Source: Eonycteris spelaea (Eukaryota; Chordata; Mammalia; Chiroptera; Pteropodidae). Taken from it: DNA of 64,000 nucleotides. The stretch covers positions 5,580,001-5,644,000 of the forward strand of contig PUFA01000105.1 of assembly GCA_003508835.1 (NCBI GenBank), given 5' to 3'. The position numbers and the translations under genes are program-made. Shown here piece by piece: positions 1 to 11,754 of the stretch; the first letter of the stretch is position 1, and each line of letters starts with the position of its first letter. Under the pieces are notes generated by a model that saw only the letters and a program-made list of their open reading frames with translations, was not told the DNA's origin and did no database searches.

Positions 1-199
1 GCCTGATGATAGCACCTTAGAAAAATGGCAAAGAATATAGCACATCATTCACTTTAAAGAAATAAATATGGCTCTTAAAAGAATGAAATAATGCCGGGTT
101 TACTCATAGCAGGAAGAATACAATGCGGGCACCGAGATGCCGGTATTCGTTGTCGGACTAGCAAGCATCCGGCTACTGAGGTGATGCTTCAGAGCGACA

Positions 200-800
200 A
201 GCCCTCTCACACAGTGCTGATGAGTAGATCATGCCAAAACTAACATGGAAGAGAATGTGTCAATAGCCAGCAAACCTGCAAATATATACACCCAGAAATT
301 CCACGGCTAGGAATATATTTCATAAATGTGCTCACGCACGTAGGAAAAGACATGCATTGCGACATTTTTTATACGAGCGAAATGCACGAACAACCTAAAT
401 ATCCACATGCAGTGAATTTGTTAAATTAAGAAATATATATAAGAAATCCTGTGCAGTCGCTTTTAAAAGAATGAAGACGCTCTTTATGTATTACAATAAA
501 TTGATCTTCAAGATATGCCGTTAGGTTAAACAAACAAACAAACAAAGCAAAGTGTGGACTTGTATAGGTAGTAATAGTATGTATAAATTTGTGTAGGCAT
601 AGCGGGGAAAGGGTGTTAGGTAATAAAGATACCCAAGAATAAATAAAGAAGAATTAAGAAACTGATGATGATAGTGTGTTGCACTGAGAATTGAGTACCT
701 GAGGACAGAGGTGGGAGAGAGACTCTGTGACGACCATCCCCTATATTTTTAAATTTCTAAGCATATAATTACTTCCTATGGAAAATAATTTTAGAAATTA
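200..800 (+). mobile_element. Old LINE-1 fragment (ORF2 end and 3' UTR)
   Basis: The order of phrases matches an old L1M-type ORF2 C-terminus running into its 3' UTR: a 'ctaggaatatatttc' block, 'aacaacctaaatatccac', an AAAAGAATGAAGA block, then a 3' UTR 'ggacagaggtgggagagaga' segment near 705. It is heavily mutated with no usable reading frame. The 5' edge is vague and the first 200 bases of the window could be part of it. The L1MC/L1MD class is an inference from divergence. Confidence 0.7.
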
Positions 801-1740
801 AAAGAAGTACACAATTAGTTGAAGCTATTCCCTAAAATTAAACACAGATTTTCTATTGATTTCACTTTTTAAAGTCTTTAACTCTTATCACAATAGAACA
901 AAGATAATCAAAATGATTGGGGGGGGGGGAAATTAGGGATGTCTTTCTAAAAACAACTATTAGAGTTGATTGTGGAAAATGTCCTCTCCGTAGACTTCCA
1001 AAAGCTGTCTCAGCACTTTGCCCACTCCACATTTTATTCCCCTCACAGAATGAGACGTCAGTCAATAACTTCCCTAGAAAATGTAGGTAAAGACGTACAA
1101 CACTTGCCAGAGGTCTATATGGCATTAGCATAGGCCTGCTCGGGACCAAGCTATAGACCTTCTTGGAATATAATTCTATATCTCTCAAATAGAGAGATAT
1201 TGTCTAACATATGGTCTGGCACTGGAATAAAATATTTGAGATGGGGCTGCTTAGAAAACTCGGGACACAAAACAAGAAAAATGTTCAATGTCAGTTTAGA
1301 GGTTTCATATGAAATTCAATATTCAGAGGCTTCTTCTATCCTCTTGATGTTTGATTTCCAGGAGTTGTTTTTTGTTTCTCGTTTTGTTTGCGGGGGGCAG
1401 GGTTCATTTTTGTTTTTGTTTTTAATACGGAAGCTCTTTAGTTATCAGTGGGAGGAAAAAAAGTTCAGTTCTAACACAATGAGCCATGGAGGAAATGAGA
1501 TGCGAAGGCAGCGGCTGGACTTGGCAGCACAGGCAAGTGTAAATGTGGCAGGTGCGAGATTATTTCAATACTGAGCATGGTTCAGAGATGAAGGGTCTAT
1601 GGGAAGGTGCGAAATAAAACGCGACCCTAATGATGACTTAAAAATCACCGCTAACCTGCTTAGCTATTTTGGAAACATAAACTTGCCTCCAGTCCAACAG
1701 GACCGCAAGATGCATGTTTCTCAACTGAAAATGGGTAGTT
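801..1740. other. Single-copy sequence, no gene seen
   Basis: I recognise no repeat family here. Visible local features are an 11-G homopolymer at 919-929 and a 9-bp stem with a 5-nt loop at 1178-1200 (ATATCTCTC / GAGAGATAT). Reading frames of 108 codons (minus, 862-1188) and 124 codons (plus, 1200-1574) have low-complexity composition and no recognisable motif. Confidence 0.5.
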
Positions 1741-1776
1741 TTTAAATATCACCTGTAATAGCAATGCAGGACAAGC

Positions 1777-1804
1777 GGGGCGGGGTGGCTGGGGGGGCGG
1801 GGGG
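1777..1804 (+). other. G-quadruplex-prone G-run cluster
   Basis: Runs of 4, 4, 7 and 6 guanines are separated by 1, 5 and 1 bases. This satisfies the canonical four-run quadruplex rule on the plus strand. The flanks are AT-rich and there is no promoter context around it. Confidence 0.6.
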
Positions 1805-3577
1805 AGAGGAGGTGTTTAGTGAAACAGAATGCATTTAGCCTACACAAGAGAGTCGAGATACCAATAAAAATTAAAATGTATCCAGAGAGATGATTTATCA
1901 CATTTACATTTTTGTGTTCACAAAAAGTTTCCCCCTCTTCATCTTCCTCATAAACTGAAGGCACAACATATTTCCATTCTTTTTTTTTTTTCTTCCAGCA
2001 CATGCTTTGATATTGCTTTGTGGTCATTAGCATCACCTTCAACAAATCATTTCTTCACCTGTCCAATTACAGACAACACAAAAGTGCCTGTCCTCTGTGT
2101 TTCTTATTTCAACACTGGACTTGACATGATTCTGCTCTAAATCACAGAAGCCACTTGTCAGTTTCTATGACTTAACGTTAATTTTCACTCGGCTTCCTCT
2201 TCTTTATCTCACATTTCTTATGGGTAATGGCGAGAGTGAAAATGATGGTTTAAGAGCTTCTCTCCTTCAGACCTCTACCTTCCCCACCATGGATTTATAG
2301 CACACTTTTCCTCAGAGAAATTTTACTGTATTTCCCCTCCACTCAACAATAAAAGAGAAGAGACTATCATAAACCCTTTAGAGACAAGGTCTTTCCCATA
2401 TACCAAAATAGAGAAGAGCTACCACAATCATCGAAGAAAATAGAGCATTTGATGTCCTAAGAAGGAACTCATGAGCATTTGTACTCATTTTATTTCACCT
2501 AAAACAGGCTGAGAGATACACATACAAAAAGTCAACTACCTCTGTGACTTTTCAATCAAGGTCAATATACAATGATATTATATTAGCAAATCGGGGAACT
2601 ATGAGATCACTCACCTTTCAGTTTGAAGAAAAACATTCTGCTAACGAGGAGACAAGCTGAGTAACTTAAATTTCGCTAAATTAAAGTTATGTGTTTTTCA
2701 TCTTTTTCTGTATTAAAAAAAAAATGCAGCAATGGAAATATTGGGTAACTACTCCAAGCAGAAAATGAGCTAATGTAAAAGTATTTTGTTTCAACACATG
2801 CCTACCTTGGCCTCTCTCGAGGTCACTCGTTTTTCATCCAGGCCTTTTCTTTTTCTTTTTCTTTCTTTTTTTTTTTTTTTTTTTTTTTTTGGTCCCTGTA
2901 TAAGGTTGTGAAATGCTCGGCTTGCAGGGCACACTTGTCGATTTCCATGGGAACCAGGATTCACCTTGAAATATAAGATAATATTCTAAGCAACATTCTG
3001 AAACACCTCCGGGCTCCTGTGGACGTCGCTGAAGCCATTACTGTTGGGCTTTTATAGGTGCATTTCAGAGTTCCCTTGGATTCGTTGAAAAAGTGAGTGT
3101 CTTGAAGATGAAACATCTTTCACTGCCAAAGTCTCCTGCCTGTGTAAACTTTATCTTTGATCTTGTGTGTTTCTCTGCTGCTTTCTTTAAGGAAAAACAT
3201 GTCATCACAATTTAGACTCCAGGAATTTCCCTCCCACTCAATTTACGCTACCCTAAAATCTAAACTCCAGCCATTTAAGAAAATCTAGAATGAAAAATAT
3301 TTATTAGAGGTAATAATGACTCAAGAGTATCTCAGCCATAAAGGGCTTTATAATTTATTAGTTAGAACATCTTCATCAAAAATCATTGATTTAAACACGT
3401 TTCTTATGCTAATTGCTGTGGGGAATTCCAGCAAGCATCAATTTAGGGAAAATATACAAAACCATTTACTGAAGGCAGAGGGAAATATATTCCTTATATG
3501 ACATGGGTGCTGTTTTCTGCCACATTGTGTTACAATATTTGATATGAGCCTCTCGCCTTAAAGAAGGCTGTGTTATT
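1805..3577. other. Single-copy AT-rich sequence
   Basis: No repeat family or exon is recognised. It contains a 48-nt uninterrupted pyrimidine tract at 2843-2890, mostly T and possibly the poly(A) tail of a decayed minus-strand retroelement. No clear retroelement body is visible beside it. Confidence 0.45.
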
Positions 3578-3687
3578 CAAGAGGGTGGCCAACAGCCCCA
3601 TGGATCCATTGAGCAATAGAAATGTGGCTCAGTAAAACTGAGACGTGCTGTCAATGTAAAATACACATTAGAATTTAAAGACTGAGT
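3578..3687 (+). mobile_element. hAT (Charlie-like) DNA transposon, left part
   Basis: The phrase around 'gaaatgtggctcagt' and 'gtaaaatacacatta' matches one half of a common non-autonomous hAT-Charlie-type element. The matching other half resumes at 3857. The element is interrupted by an L1 3' end at 3688-3856. The subfamily name was not determined. Confidence 0.65.
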
Positions 3688-3856
3688 CTGCTTTCACACC
3701 AAAAAAGAAAGTAGCTACGTGAGCTGATAGGTGAATTCATTAGCTCCCTGGGAGGACTCCTTTCACAATGTGTATGCATATCAGATCACCACATTTTACA
3801 CTTGAAATATCTTCTAATTTTACTGTCAATTACACCTCACCGAGGCTGAAAAAAAT
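3688..3856 (+). mobile_element. LINE-1 3' end inserted in the hAT element
   Basis: It has the typical L1MA/L1MB 3' UTR order: 'gaaagtagctacgtgagctgat', a 'tcacaatgtgtatgcatatc' block, 'gtcaattacacctca', then an A-rich tail. It is flanked by an imperfect 11-bp direct repeat (aaagactgagt at 3677-3687, aaagatttagt at 3857-3867), which fits a target-site duplication. It is 5' truncated and non-coding. Confidence 0.75.
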
Positions 3857-4085
3857 AAAGATTTAGTATACAAAAAAAAAGAATGTAAAATAGCTCATCG
3901 ATAATGTTCATATAGATCATATACTGAAATAAAACTTTTGCTATATTGGGTAAAGTAAAATATATTATTAAATTTAACTTCACTTGTTTCTTTTCTACTT
4001 TTTTGACATGAATACAAAAAAACTTTAATTAGATATTTGGCTCCTATTATACTTCTCCATGAGAGCACTGATATAGACATTTTAA
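3857..4085 (+). mobile_element. hAT (Charlie-like) DNA transposon, right part
   Basis: This continues the element broken at 3687. The phrases 'gaatgtaaaatagctcat', 'gctatattgggtaaag' and 'cacttgtttcttttctac' occur in the expected order, and the terminal region lies near 4070-4085. It is non-coding and diverged. Confidence 0.65.
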
Positions 4086-4109
4086 TGGGAGGATACAAGT
4101 GTTAGATTA

Positions 4110-4205
4110 TTGTTCTTTATTGCTATACCTCAAGGCCTAACACATGTTCTAAATACCCCCACTTCCTGGCATCATATAAGTGCTCAGTAAATATTCAGTA
4201 AATAA
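4110..4205 (+). mobile_element. L2 3' end fragment
   Basis: A 'cctggcatcatataagtgct' block followed by 'cagtaaatattcagtaaat' matches the L2 3' terminus with its short terminal repeats. It is heavily diverged. Confidence 0.55.
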
Positions 4206-4927
4206 AATAACTAATGAAAGTGAATAAACAATGTCTTAGCTATCAAGTATATTTTCTCCAAGGAAATCAAAAGTTTCCATAAGTATACAGAAATTAATAA
4301 TTTGCATCTTTGAGGCCTAAAGGAAGACATGTGCTAAGAGAAATAAATTTGCAAAGTAAAGAAATTGTGCTTATAACAATAAGTTGCAAAACCAAAGGCA
4401 AAAAAGGAAGAGATATTTATAGTGTGCAATAAATATGATCAAGAATATATATAGTTTCTAAGGAAGGTAACAATGTAGTTGAAAGATCCATATAATTTAT
4501 ATGAAATATGGGGCAGTTATTTTTAGAGTAATTTTATGCCAAATCACGATCTAAGTAAGTTAAATCAAAATTTGATTTTACTAAATTTGAGTTTCTGAAT
4601 GATATAGAAAGAAAAAATATGGTTTAAAAGATGCAATAATGGTGACATACCTAAGCTAGCTATACATACTAACCAGGCAAAGTTTGTCTTTGGTTAGAAC
4701 TTTAACTGTAAACAAATATCTGTCAGTTTTACCAGATACTAGAAATAAGTCGAAAGTGAATTACTTATCATAGGAGGAAATTTTAAATGTTGGAAAACAA
4801 ATTAGGCGATTTGGAAAGTCCGCAAAATATTCACTAAGGGAGAAATCGCTCAATTTCCCTTTGATTGTGAAGCAAGAGAACAATACACATCTAGAAGTGA
4901 GCAATAATCTTATCAGGTGACATAGAT
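4206..4927. other. AT-rich single-copy sequence
   Basis: No gene or repeat family is recognised. The region is strongly AT-rich with dense stop codons in all frames. Confidence 0.5.
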
Positions 4928-5152
4928 ATAGTACTTCTATATGCCAGGCACAGTCCTAAGTAATTTGCATAAATTAACTCATTTCATTTTCACGAGAACG
5001 TCATGATGTAAGGATTACGGTCATCCCCTACTTGCAGATAAGAAAACTGAAACAAGACATCAGCTAACTTGCCCGAGGTCACATAGCCGAGTGGCACAGC
5101 CTGAATTCAAACTCAGGCAGTCAGACTTCGGTAAACTTTACTCTGCATTGAT
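4928..5152 (-). mobile_element. MIR SINE
   Basis: On the plus strand it shows the reverse complement of MIR in order: 'atgccaggcacagtcctaag', 'ttaactcatttcattttcac', 'agataagaaaactgaaac', 'aacttgcccgaggtcacat', 'gaattcaaactcaggcagtc'. It is nearly full length (about 225 bp). Confidence 0.85.
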
Positions 5153-5164
5153 GAGAACCCGTCA

Positions 5165-5345
5165 CGTGACAGGTGATCTGCATAGATTACTCACTTAATC
5201 TTTACACACAACCTTATGAAGAGGTGCGATTATTATCAGTTTAAAAAGTTAGATAATCAGGACCCAGAGAAGTTGTCCAAAGGGGCCCATCAGTAAGCAT
5301 CGGATCCAGATCAAGATGACTCCCAAATTCCTACCAACAGTGACA
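5165..5345 (-). mobile_element. Second MIR SINE in tandem with the first
   Basis: A second, more decayed MIR in the same orientation starts within about 15 bp of the first. Blocks include 'tcacttaatctttacacaca', 'gaggtgcgattattatcag' and 'ggatccagatcaagatgac'. The CORE region is poorly preserved. Confidence 0.65.
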
Positions 5346-6445
5346 TCATGCTGAATACAGGGAGCCTTCAAGTGACTTTGAATCGACCTTTTGCGTCTCA
5401 GCACCCCTCCACGACTCAGTCTGAGTAAGGCACATCACTTAGATTATCTGTGCCGAGCATTCTGAAGCACATCCTCTTGTGAAAATAGAACATCCAGCCC
5501 AGTAAAAACGGGTTATTTTCTCTTAAATATTTTTCTCTTGTAAAAGTGCACAGTCCGGTACTCTGATATTTACTAGGTGTGCTTATTTCTAAATCTTACA
5601 ATGTCTGCTGAAATAAGTATAAAACATGTACACAAAGCGATGAACAGTACAAGGATAGAGCATCAGGACCCTGGAGAACTCCACCAAATTACTGTCTGCC
5701 TCTGTCACAAAGGATGGCTGGATTTTGCGAAAGCTTCTACAAACTGCAGAAAACTCTTCTCCCGAGAAAAGGAAATTTTCTATGTTCCTTGTAACCTGAC
5801 ACACAAATACATATGTCCTAAAGGTAAGTAAACACTTGAAATTGAGAGGTACCTGGTCACCTCATTTTTTTTCCTTCAAGGCATAAAATGAAGGGAAAGC
5901 AAAGGAAGGCTAATGCTGATTGTGGTGAAGAATTAGAATGCAGGAAAGTCAGAAATGAAGTTATGCTTCCCTTAGTAACTATAACTTGGCATATTTTACA
6001 TAAGGGCGTAAATAGAACAGCAAATATAGTATATAAAATATTATCATGTGTGCAAGGGACAAATAACAATAGCTGGGGGGATCATAATTTTGACTTTCTT
6101 GACTTTTATGAGTTTAAATCCTCAGTCAGAATGTTGTATTAATACATACAAGTTTTTTAACCATTCTCGACTTAATTTTGGCCTCTCTCTATACAGTTGC
6201 CCTTTGGGACGGCACTTCGTAGGTACAGCACTAACGTCTGAACCCTGACTTTTCAAATTTGATTCCGATTCAGGTCTTGACCTTCAGGGGTGGGGGGAAT
6301 GGGAGGCATACGTTTTCTATCGTGGCGCTCATTAAGCAAGGGCAGGAAGGAAAGTCAAAGCTTCCAGCTGTGCATGATTGTTAAACAGCGGGGGGAATGC
6401 AGAGAATGCTAAATAAAACAGTCACCCATCCATCGGGTCAGGGAA
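5346..6445. other. Single-copy sequence, no gene seen
   Basis: No repeat family is recognised. An 84-codon frame at 5577-5831 runs into a perfect splice-donor-like GTAAGT at 5824-5829 (see findings), but has no convincing acceptor or homology. Confidence 0.45.
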
Positions 6446-8249
6446 AAAAAAAAAAAAAAGCCGAAGCAGCCCTTTACACTTGCACACTGCTGTTTTTTAT
6501 TTAATGCTGAGGGGTGTTTACAGTGCTGTGATTGCGAGAGACAGGGTAATGCAGATGAGCGAGAGCAGCAGTGGATGAGACTGTTTCTCACCGGCTCTTT
6601 GCAGGGACTATTTCAGTACCACTGCGTTTCCATGTCAGCAGCGCGACCATCAAATGACACGGAAAGAAAGCAAATATTACCCTAAGGCAACAAGTTGGGT
6701 TTCACGCAGATCAGCGGCATGTTCTTATCATGCCCTTTTCTGAAGTCAGGAGGGGGGAGAGGACAGTTGTCATCCGAGCGAAGCGTTCGTTTTGAGCTCC
6801 TGTGTTCGCAACTCCATTCGGTATGTGAACTTGAGAGGCAGGGAGGGATAAAACCCTCCACTGGCTCTCCCAGCTTTCATTTCGTTTCTTCCCCCCCCTC
6901 TAAGGTTCAAACCAAGGAGCAATTCTCTCCTTGGAGAGCATCACCTTGTCTCTGCATCAGGTTATGTCAAAAACTATTCAACATTCTAAGCGGCTCCACC
7001 CGGGCACGTGGGCCTGTCTTATTTCTTTCCCTGCAAAGTCTCTGTATTGATCCCTCCAAAACCTTGGGGCTAACTGAGAACAGGGGAGAGGCATTCTGGA
7101 GGTGGGGGGGGAGGGTGGGGATGCAGATTGGTACTGTCCCCTCCATTTTTTTTTCTTGCTTTCCAGAAGATCAGAGCAGACAGAACAATATGGGAAACGG
7201 ACAGCAGTTTCTTGTTTCCTTCTTCCCCAAGGCTATGTTAATGGCAACCGTTTGTGTTCCTGCCTTTAGAATTTGGGAACCAAAGATCAATCAGAGTCAT
7301 TGTTTCCACTTTTCTTTTAAAAGAACCACTGCCCAACCCATAAATAAAATGCAAATATGCTCCGCTGTTGTTCAGCGTCACTGATTTCTGTGAAGGATGA
7401 CTTCGGCAATTCGAATTTGTCTGAGTTCAGTTTTTTGTGCCCAGTGAAGTTGCTCGTGATTTTAAATTCTGTGACAGCAAAAAAAAATTATCAGATGCTT
7501 GTTAAAGGCAGTCAGCTGACTTTAATTCAAGGAGGGCTACTAAAATGGGGTTTTGTAGAAAAGGAGAGAGGTTAAACTCAACTCAGAGGACAAGGACAGG
7601 TGGACATTTGTAACCAAAGAGCCGGGTGGGGGAGGTCAGCAGATGCAAAATTACTACTAGGAAACATCAGAATAAGGGGGCTTGACAGGCTCTTTGCTGA
7701 AGGAAGACAAGGGTGACAGATAGCACATCTTGGGTGGAGAATGAAGAATTTGGTCCCATCATCAAAGGTGGGAGATTTTCCCCAAAATGACGCAGCCAGA
7801 TTCTTGCTAAAATTGGACTAAATGACCAAGGACAGAACCCAACAGAGAATCAAAAATGGACGCGGAGGAGCCTAACTACTGTTTGGTCAAAGGAAAGAGT
7901 TTTCATGAACTCCCTTTTTAAAATTAACTGCACATTTTTAGAGAAGAAAAGGAAAATATGATCAGGCATATTCAATATAAAACTATTACCCTGATGATAA
8001 TATGCATGGCAAGCAAATGTATTTTTGATACTCTGATTTTTATATTTGTGAATATTTTTAATACGAACTTTATTAATGAAAACATTCCAATGTCATCTAC
8101 GTAAAGCAACGCCAAAAAGTCAGGGAAAGAAACAAAGCCCCTAAGCAAATTGGGTAGTTGACTTCTTATTATCTGAATGATAAATTATTAAAATCTCACA
8201 CTTCTGAAGTGCTTAATATTCTAAGCTATTTTCACATAACTACTAATAC
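6446..8249. other. Single-copy block, relatively GC-rich
   Basis: The block begins with an A-rich run at 6446-6460. The 229-codon open frame at 6695-7384 has no recognisable domain, signal peptide or repeated motif. A G-quadruplex-capable run lies at 7104-7120. The low stop density tracks the local GC content. Parts of 7600-8000 could be an unnamed old LTR-type repeat, but I cannot assign one. Confidence 0.45.
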
Positions 8250-8455
8250 CTTGTTTATTGGGTATTAATAAGTATCAAGTCCTCTACCAAAAACTATAAA
8301 TATTGCCTCACTTAATTCTTTTTAGATAAGCACTATTATTACAGACATTTTAAGTACGAAAACCTGAGGTTAAGAGTATTACGAAGATATTAAGCGTTAG
8401 AATTAAGATCCAACTTCAGATGCGTGATGATGAGTCACTGTGCTATGACACACTA
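8250..8455 (-). mobile_element. MIR SINE, diverged
   Basis: Reverse-complement MIR order is visible: 'cctcacttaattc', 'actattattacagacatttt', 'gaaaacctgaggttaagag', then a degraded tRNA-related end near 8440. The 5' and 3' limits are approximate. Confidence 0.6.
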
Positions 8456-8894
8456 CCATAATTTGATTTGATCTTTTGTACGTTCTGACAAGACAGTTAA
8501 GAGGGCCAATCTTATTGGTTCTTGACAGGTGTGCAAACTATGGAAAGAGAGAGAAAGACATAAAAGGCCATCCAGCTGGTGACATCCAGGTACAGAGTTC
8601 CTGTAAGTACACTGGTCTTTTAACCATTCCACAGGCTTTAGTCCCATGTGGTTTAAATGTCCCTTTAATCATGAGCGTGAGTTGATATTTTGAGAAATTT
8701 GACTTCACGACAAAGCAAGAAAGACGAATTGAGATATGCTACCATTGCCTACCAAATTAACAGTGCTTTTCAAATAGTAATATTCAATGTTAAGTCAGTA
8801 GGTGAAATCGGCAGTCCACTACACTGCAGCTGAAAGATTAAAAAATATATAAGTTCTCTAAGAACATGTTTGTAATATGTAGTAATAGCTTTAA
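8456..8894. other. Single-copy sequence
   Basis: Nothing recognisable was found. Short overlapping frames on both strands at 8453-8685 have no domain content. Confidence 0.45.
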
Positions 8895-9262
8895 ATATTG
8901 CTACTCTGACCAGTAAACTCATTTCTAGGAATCTCTCCTAATGAAATAATCTAAGATACAAATGAAAACTTATTTGTGAAGTTGTTTATATAAGCATGAT
9001 TTCAAAATAACAAAAAAAAATTGAAATCTACTAAATATTAAAATTTAGATAGATAAATTATAGACGATTTATACCATGGAATATTATGAAACCAATAAGA
9101 ATGATGTTTCTAAAGAATTTTAATCATTTATATTTATATTCAAATTGGATAAATAACATGATTCCATTTTTGTAATGTGTAAAATGTTTTTCTCTGTGTA
9201 TATATTTCTAATATATAAAATGTAAACTATGCATATAAAAAGCAGAAATGCAATATATACTG
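8895..9262 (+). mobile_element. Old LINE-1 ORF2 end / 3' UTR
   Basis: Characteristic L1MC/L1ME order is visible: 'actcatttctaggaatctct', 'aatgaaataatctaagat', 'accatggaatattatgaaac', 'tgattccatttttgtaatgt'. Many indels leave no frame. Confidence 0.7.
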
Positions 9263-11084
9263 TAATCAACACTGTTTCTCAATAACTTACAATTTCCTTT
9301 TCTTTCTGCTTTTCTCCATATTCCACCACGTATCAATCCAGATAGATCTATATCTATTTTCCTGTCTGTAACTATTTAAAGAAATTTTTTTTAATTTAAA
9401 AGAGAGGGGGAAGGTAGTTCCAGAATTATCAAGAATTTGAACTATATATTTTTTAAAAATACTGTTCTTGCTTTTTCAGGTGCAAAATAGGCTAATGTAG
9501 TCTGTGATAAATCATATTAAAGATGAAAAATAGTTCCAATCAAATTTTCAAAATGTGGTCTATCCAAGTTTGCATGCATTTATGCCATTTGTAAATCAGT
9601 ACTTCTGAAGAAGTTAAGGTTTACTTTTTCCTCAAAAAAATGGTAAAGATTCCTTTTACAATATTATTTTTTTGTATGCAGTTGTTTATTTTTTTTTTTA
9701 CCATACCTCACATCCTGCTTCCCTCATAACATAAAAGTGAACCTCAGAATACGTTATGTTCCTACCATGAATCTAAATTAATAAAATATAAACAAATTAT
9801 CTAATGCTGATTTTAATATGTTGCTAATAACTCAAAACCTTTTAGAGAAGTAATAGCATGTTTTCTACCCATTCAAAATAAATTTTAGTTTAATTAATTT
9901 TTTTGAAGATTGTTTTTTAGAAACAATTGGGAAATTTGTAGTTAAAAGGTCCAAAAATGAAATATTTCAATACTTCAGAATATCCTATGTATATTTTAAG
10001 GATGTATAATGTCATCAGAGTATCAAGATTAACTTGAATTTTCTTTAAAGTTTTTCCTTTTCAACTTTAAAAAGCCACAAGTTTCAAATATTAGTTGCAA
10101 ATGTTATCATTATAGCTTTTTTCCACATGCCAAAAACACTGAAAAATGAGCAATCAAATGTAAGAATTCTCAATATCAAATCATCTACTTTACATATTCA
10201 CACAGTTTAGGCAAATATATGATTATAGTTCATGGTGATGTATTTTAAAAGTTCAATTTTTATATTAAATCATAAGGGCAAATATATCCCAAATGTGGTA
10301 TGAGAGGCAGAAAATAATGTCAAACAATTTTGAAGCCCTGAGAAAGCACTAGATGTTGTCTGTAAACACTTTTCAATCTCAGACTACTTTATAGGGTCAA
10401 GTTCAAAATAAAATGTTGAAACTTGTTTTGCGTATAAATAATAGTTCTTTGGTGACGTTTTTAAACGAACCCATTAGAAAGAAGAGAGGAAGAGAGGCTT
10501 CGAACAAGGTTATACACTTAATTTATTTCCCCCATGAATTCTCTGCTACCCTCTAGGCCTTAAAAGGTAGAAGCCAGACATTGACAGTAATTATTGTGGA
10601 TTGCGCAGCATGAAGGCAGCTGAATGTAATTCTATATTGCAAAGAAGTTCAGCCATGTGTCACTCTGAACGACCATCATGAATGTAACTCGAGGTGGCCA
10701 GGGATGCCTTTAGGGAAACAATCTGCGTAGATAAGTGGTTTTCTTTAGATGCTGGATGTAACCACATGCATGTATACGTAGAGGTTTTAAAAAAGGAATA
10801 CGTAGAAAAATGATGACTATGAAACAAATCATCTTTTGAAAATATTGTATCAAACTGAGATTCTAAATGTTTCGTTAAAAGGAGCTTAAACCATGACAAA
10901 ATTAGTATTTAAAAAGTACTACTTTTCATAACTAATAATACATTAGAAAAATGATTTTTTTTTAACTCCTCACAATGGCAAACCTGCTGAAACTCAACTA
11001 TAGTTAACAGGAGAAAAAAAAAATCTCCCAGAACTAATGACTTTTATTTTTGTCTCCAAACTATAGCAAGATCTGAGTACACCC
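9263..11084. other. AT-rich single-copy sequence
   Basis: About 1.8 kb of strongly AT-rich DNA contains no gene or recognised repeat. Poly(T) and poly(A) runs occur near 9665, 9690 and 10955. The only frame of note is 79 codons on the minus strand (10660-10899), without features. Confidence 0.5.
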
Positions 11085-11752
11085 CCTGATCTGCGATTTT
11101 TCTTTGTGTGGTTTCATTTACCTGTGGTCAACTGAGATCTGAAACTATTAACTGGAAAATTCCAGAAAGAAGTCGTGCATATGTTTTTAAATTGTGAGCC
11201 ATTCTGAGCAGCGTGATGAAATCTCACACCGTTCTGCTCTGTCCTGCTCAGAACAGAGCAGAACAGTCCAGTGGTCTCCTTTTCTCCAGCATCTCCTTTT
11301 GTCCAGCATCTCCGTGCTGTAGATGCTACCCACCCTCAGTCACTTAGCGGCCATCTTGGTTACCAGAGCTACCGTTGTGGTACCCTAGTGCTTGCGTTCA
11401 AGTCACCCTTACTGTCTTAAGGTCAACAGCGACCTAACACTCCATCGCAATGCCTACCTTGTCCACACAGGCATTGTACCACCTCCTATCAGCACAAGAA
11501 GAAGGGGGAGTAAAGTACAATAAGATATTTTGAGAGAAAGACCACAGTCACATAAATTTTCCTGCAGTATATCGTTCTAATTATTCTACTTGATTATTAG
11601 TTGTTGTTAATCTTTTATTATGCCTAATTTATAAATTAAACTTAAGCAGGGGGTATGTATGTATGTATAGGGAAAAACATAGTATATATATATATGGTTT
11701 GGTATTATTTATGGGTTCTGGAACATATCTCCCACAAATAAGGGGGATGGCT
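11085..11752 (+). mobile_element. Tigger-like DNA transposon (non-autonomous)
   Basis: The 5' part carries 'cctgtggtcaactgagatct', 'ttaactggaaaattccaga', 'cagcgtgatgaaatctcac' and 'cagtcacttagcggccat'. The 3' part carries 'gggaaaaacatagtatatat' and 'ggaacatatctcccacaaat'. These are the two ends of a Tigger/pogo element with most of the transposase region deleted. It contains a perfect 12-bp inverted repeat at 11231-11264. Confidence 0.75.
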
Positions 11753-11754
11753 TC

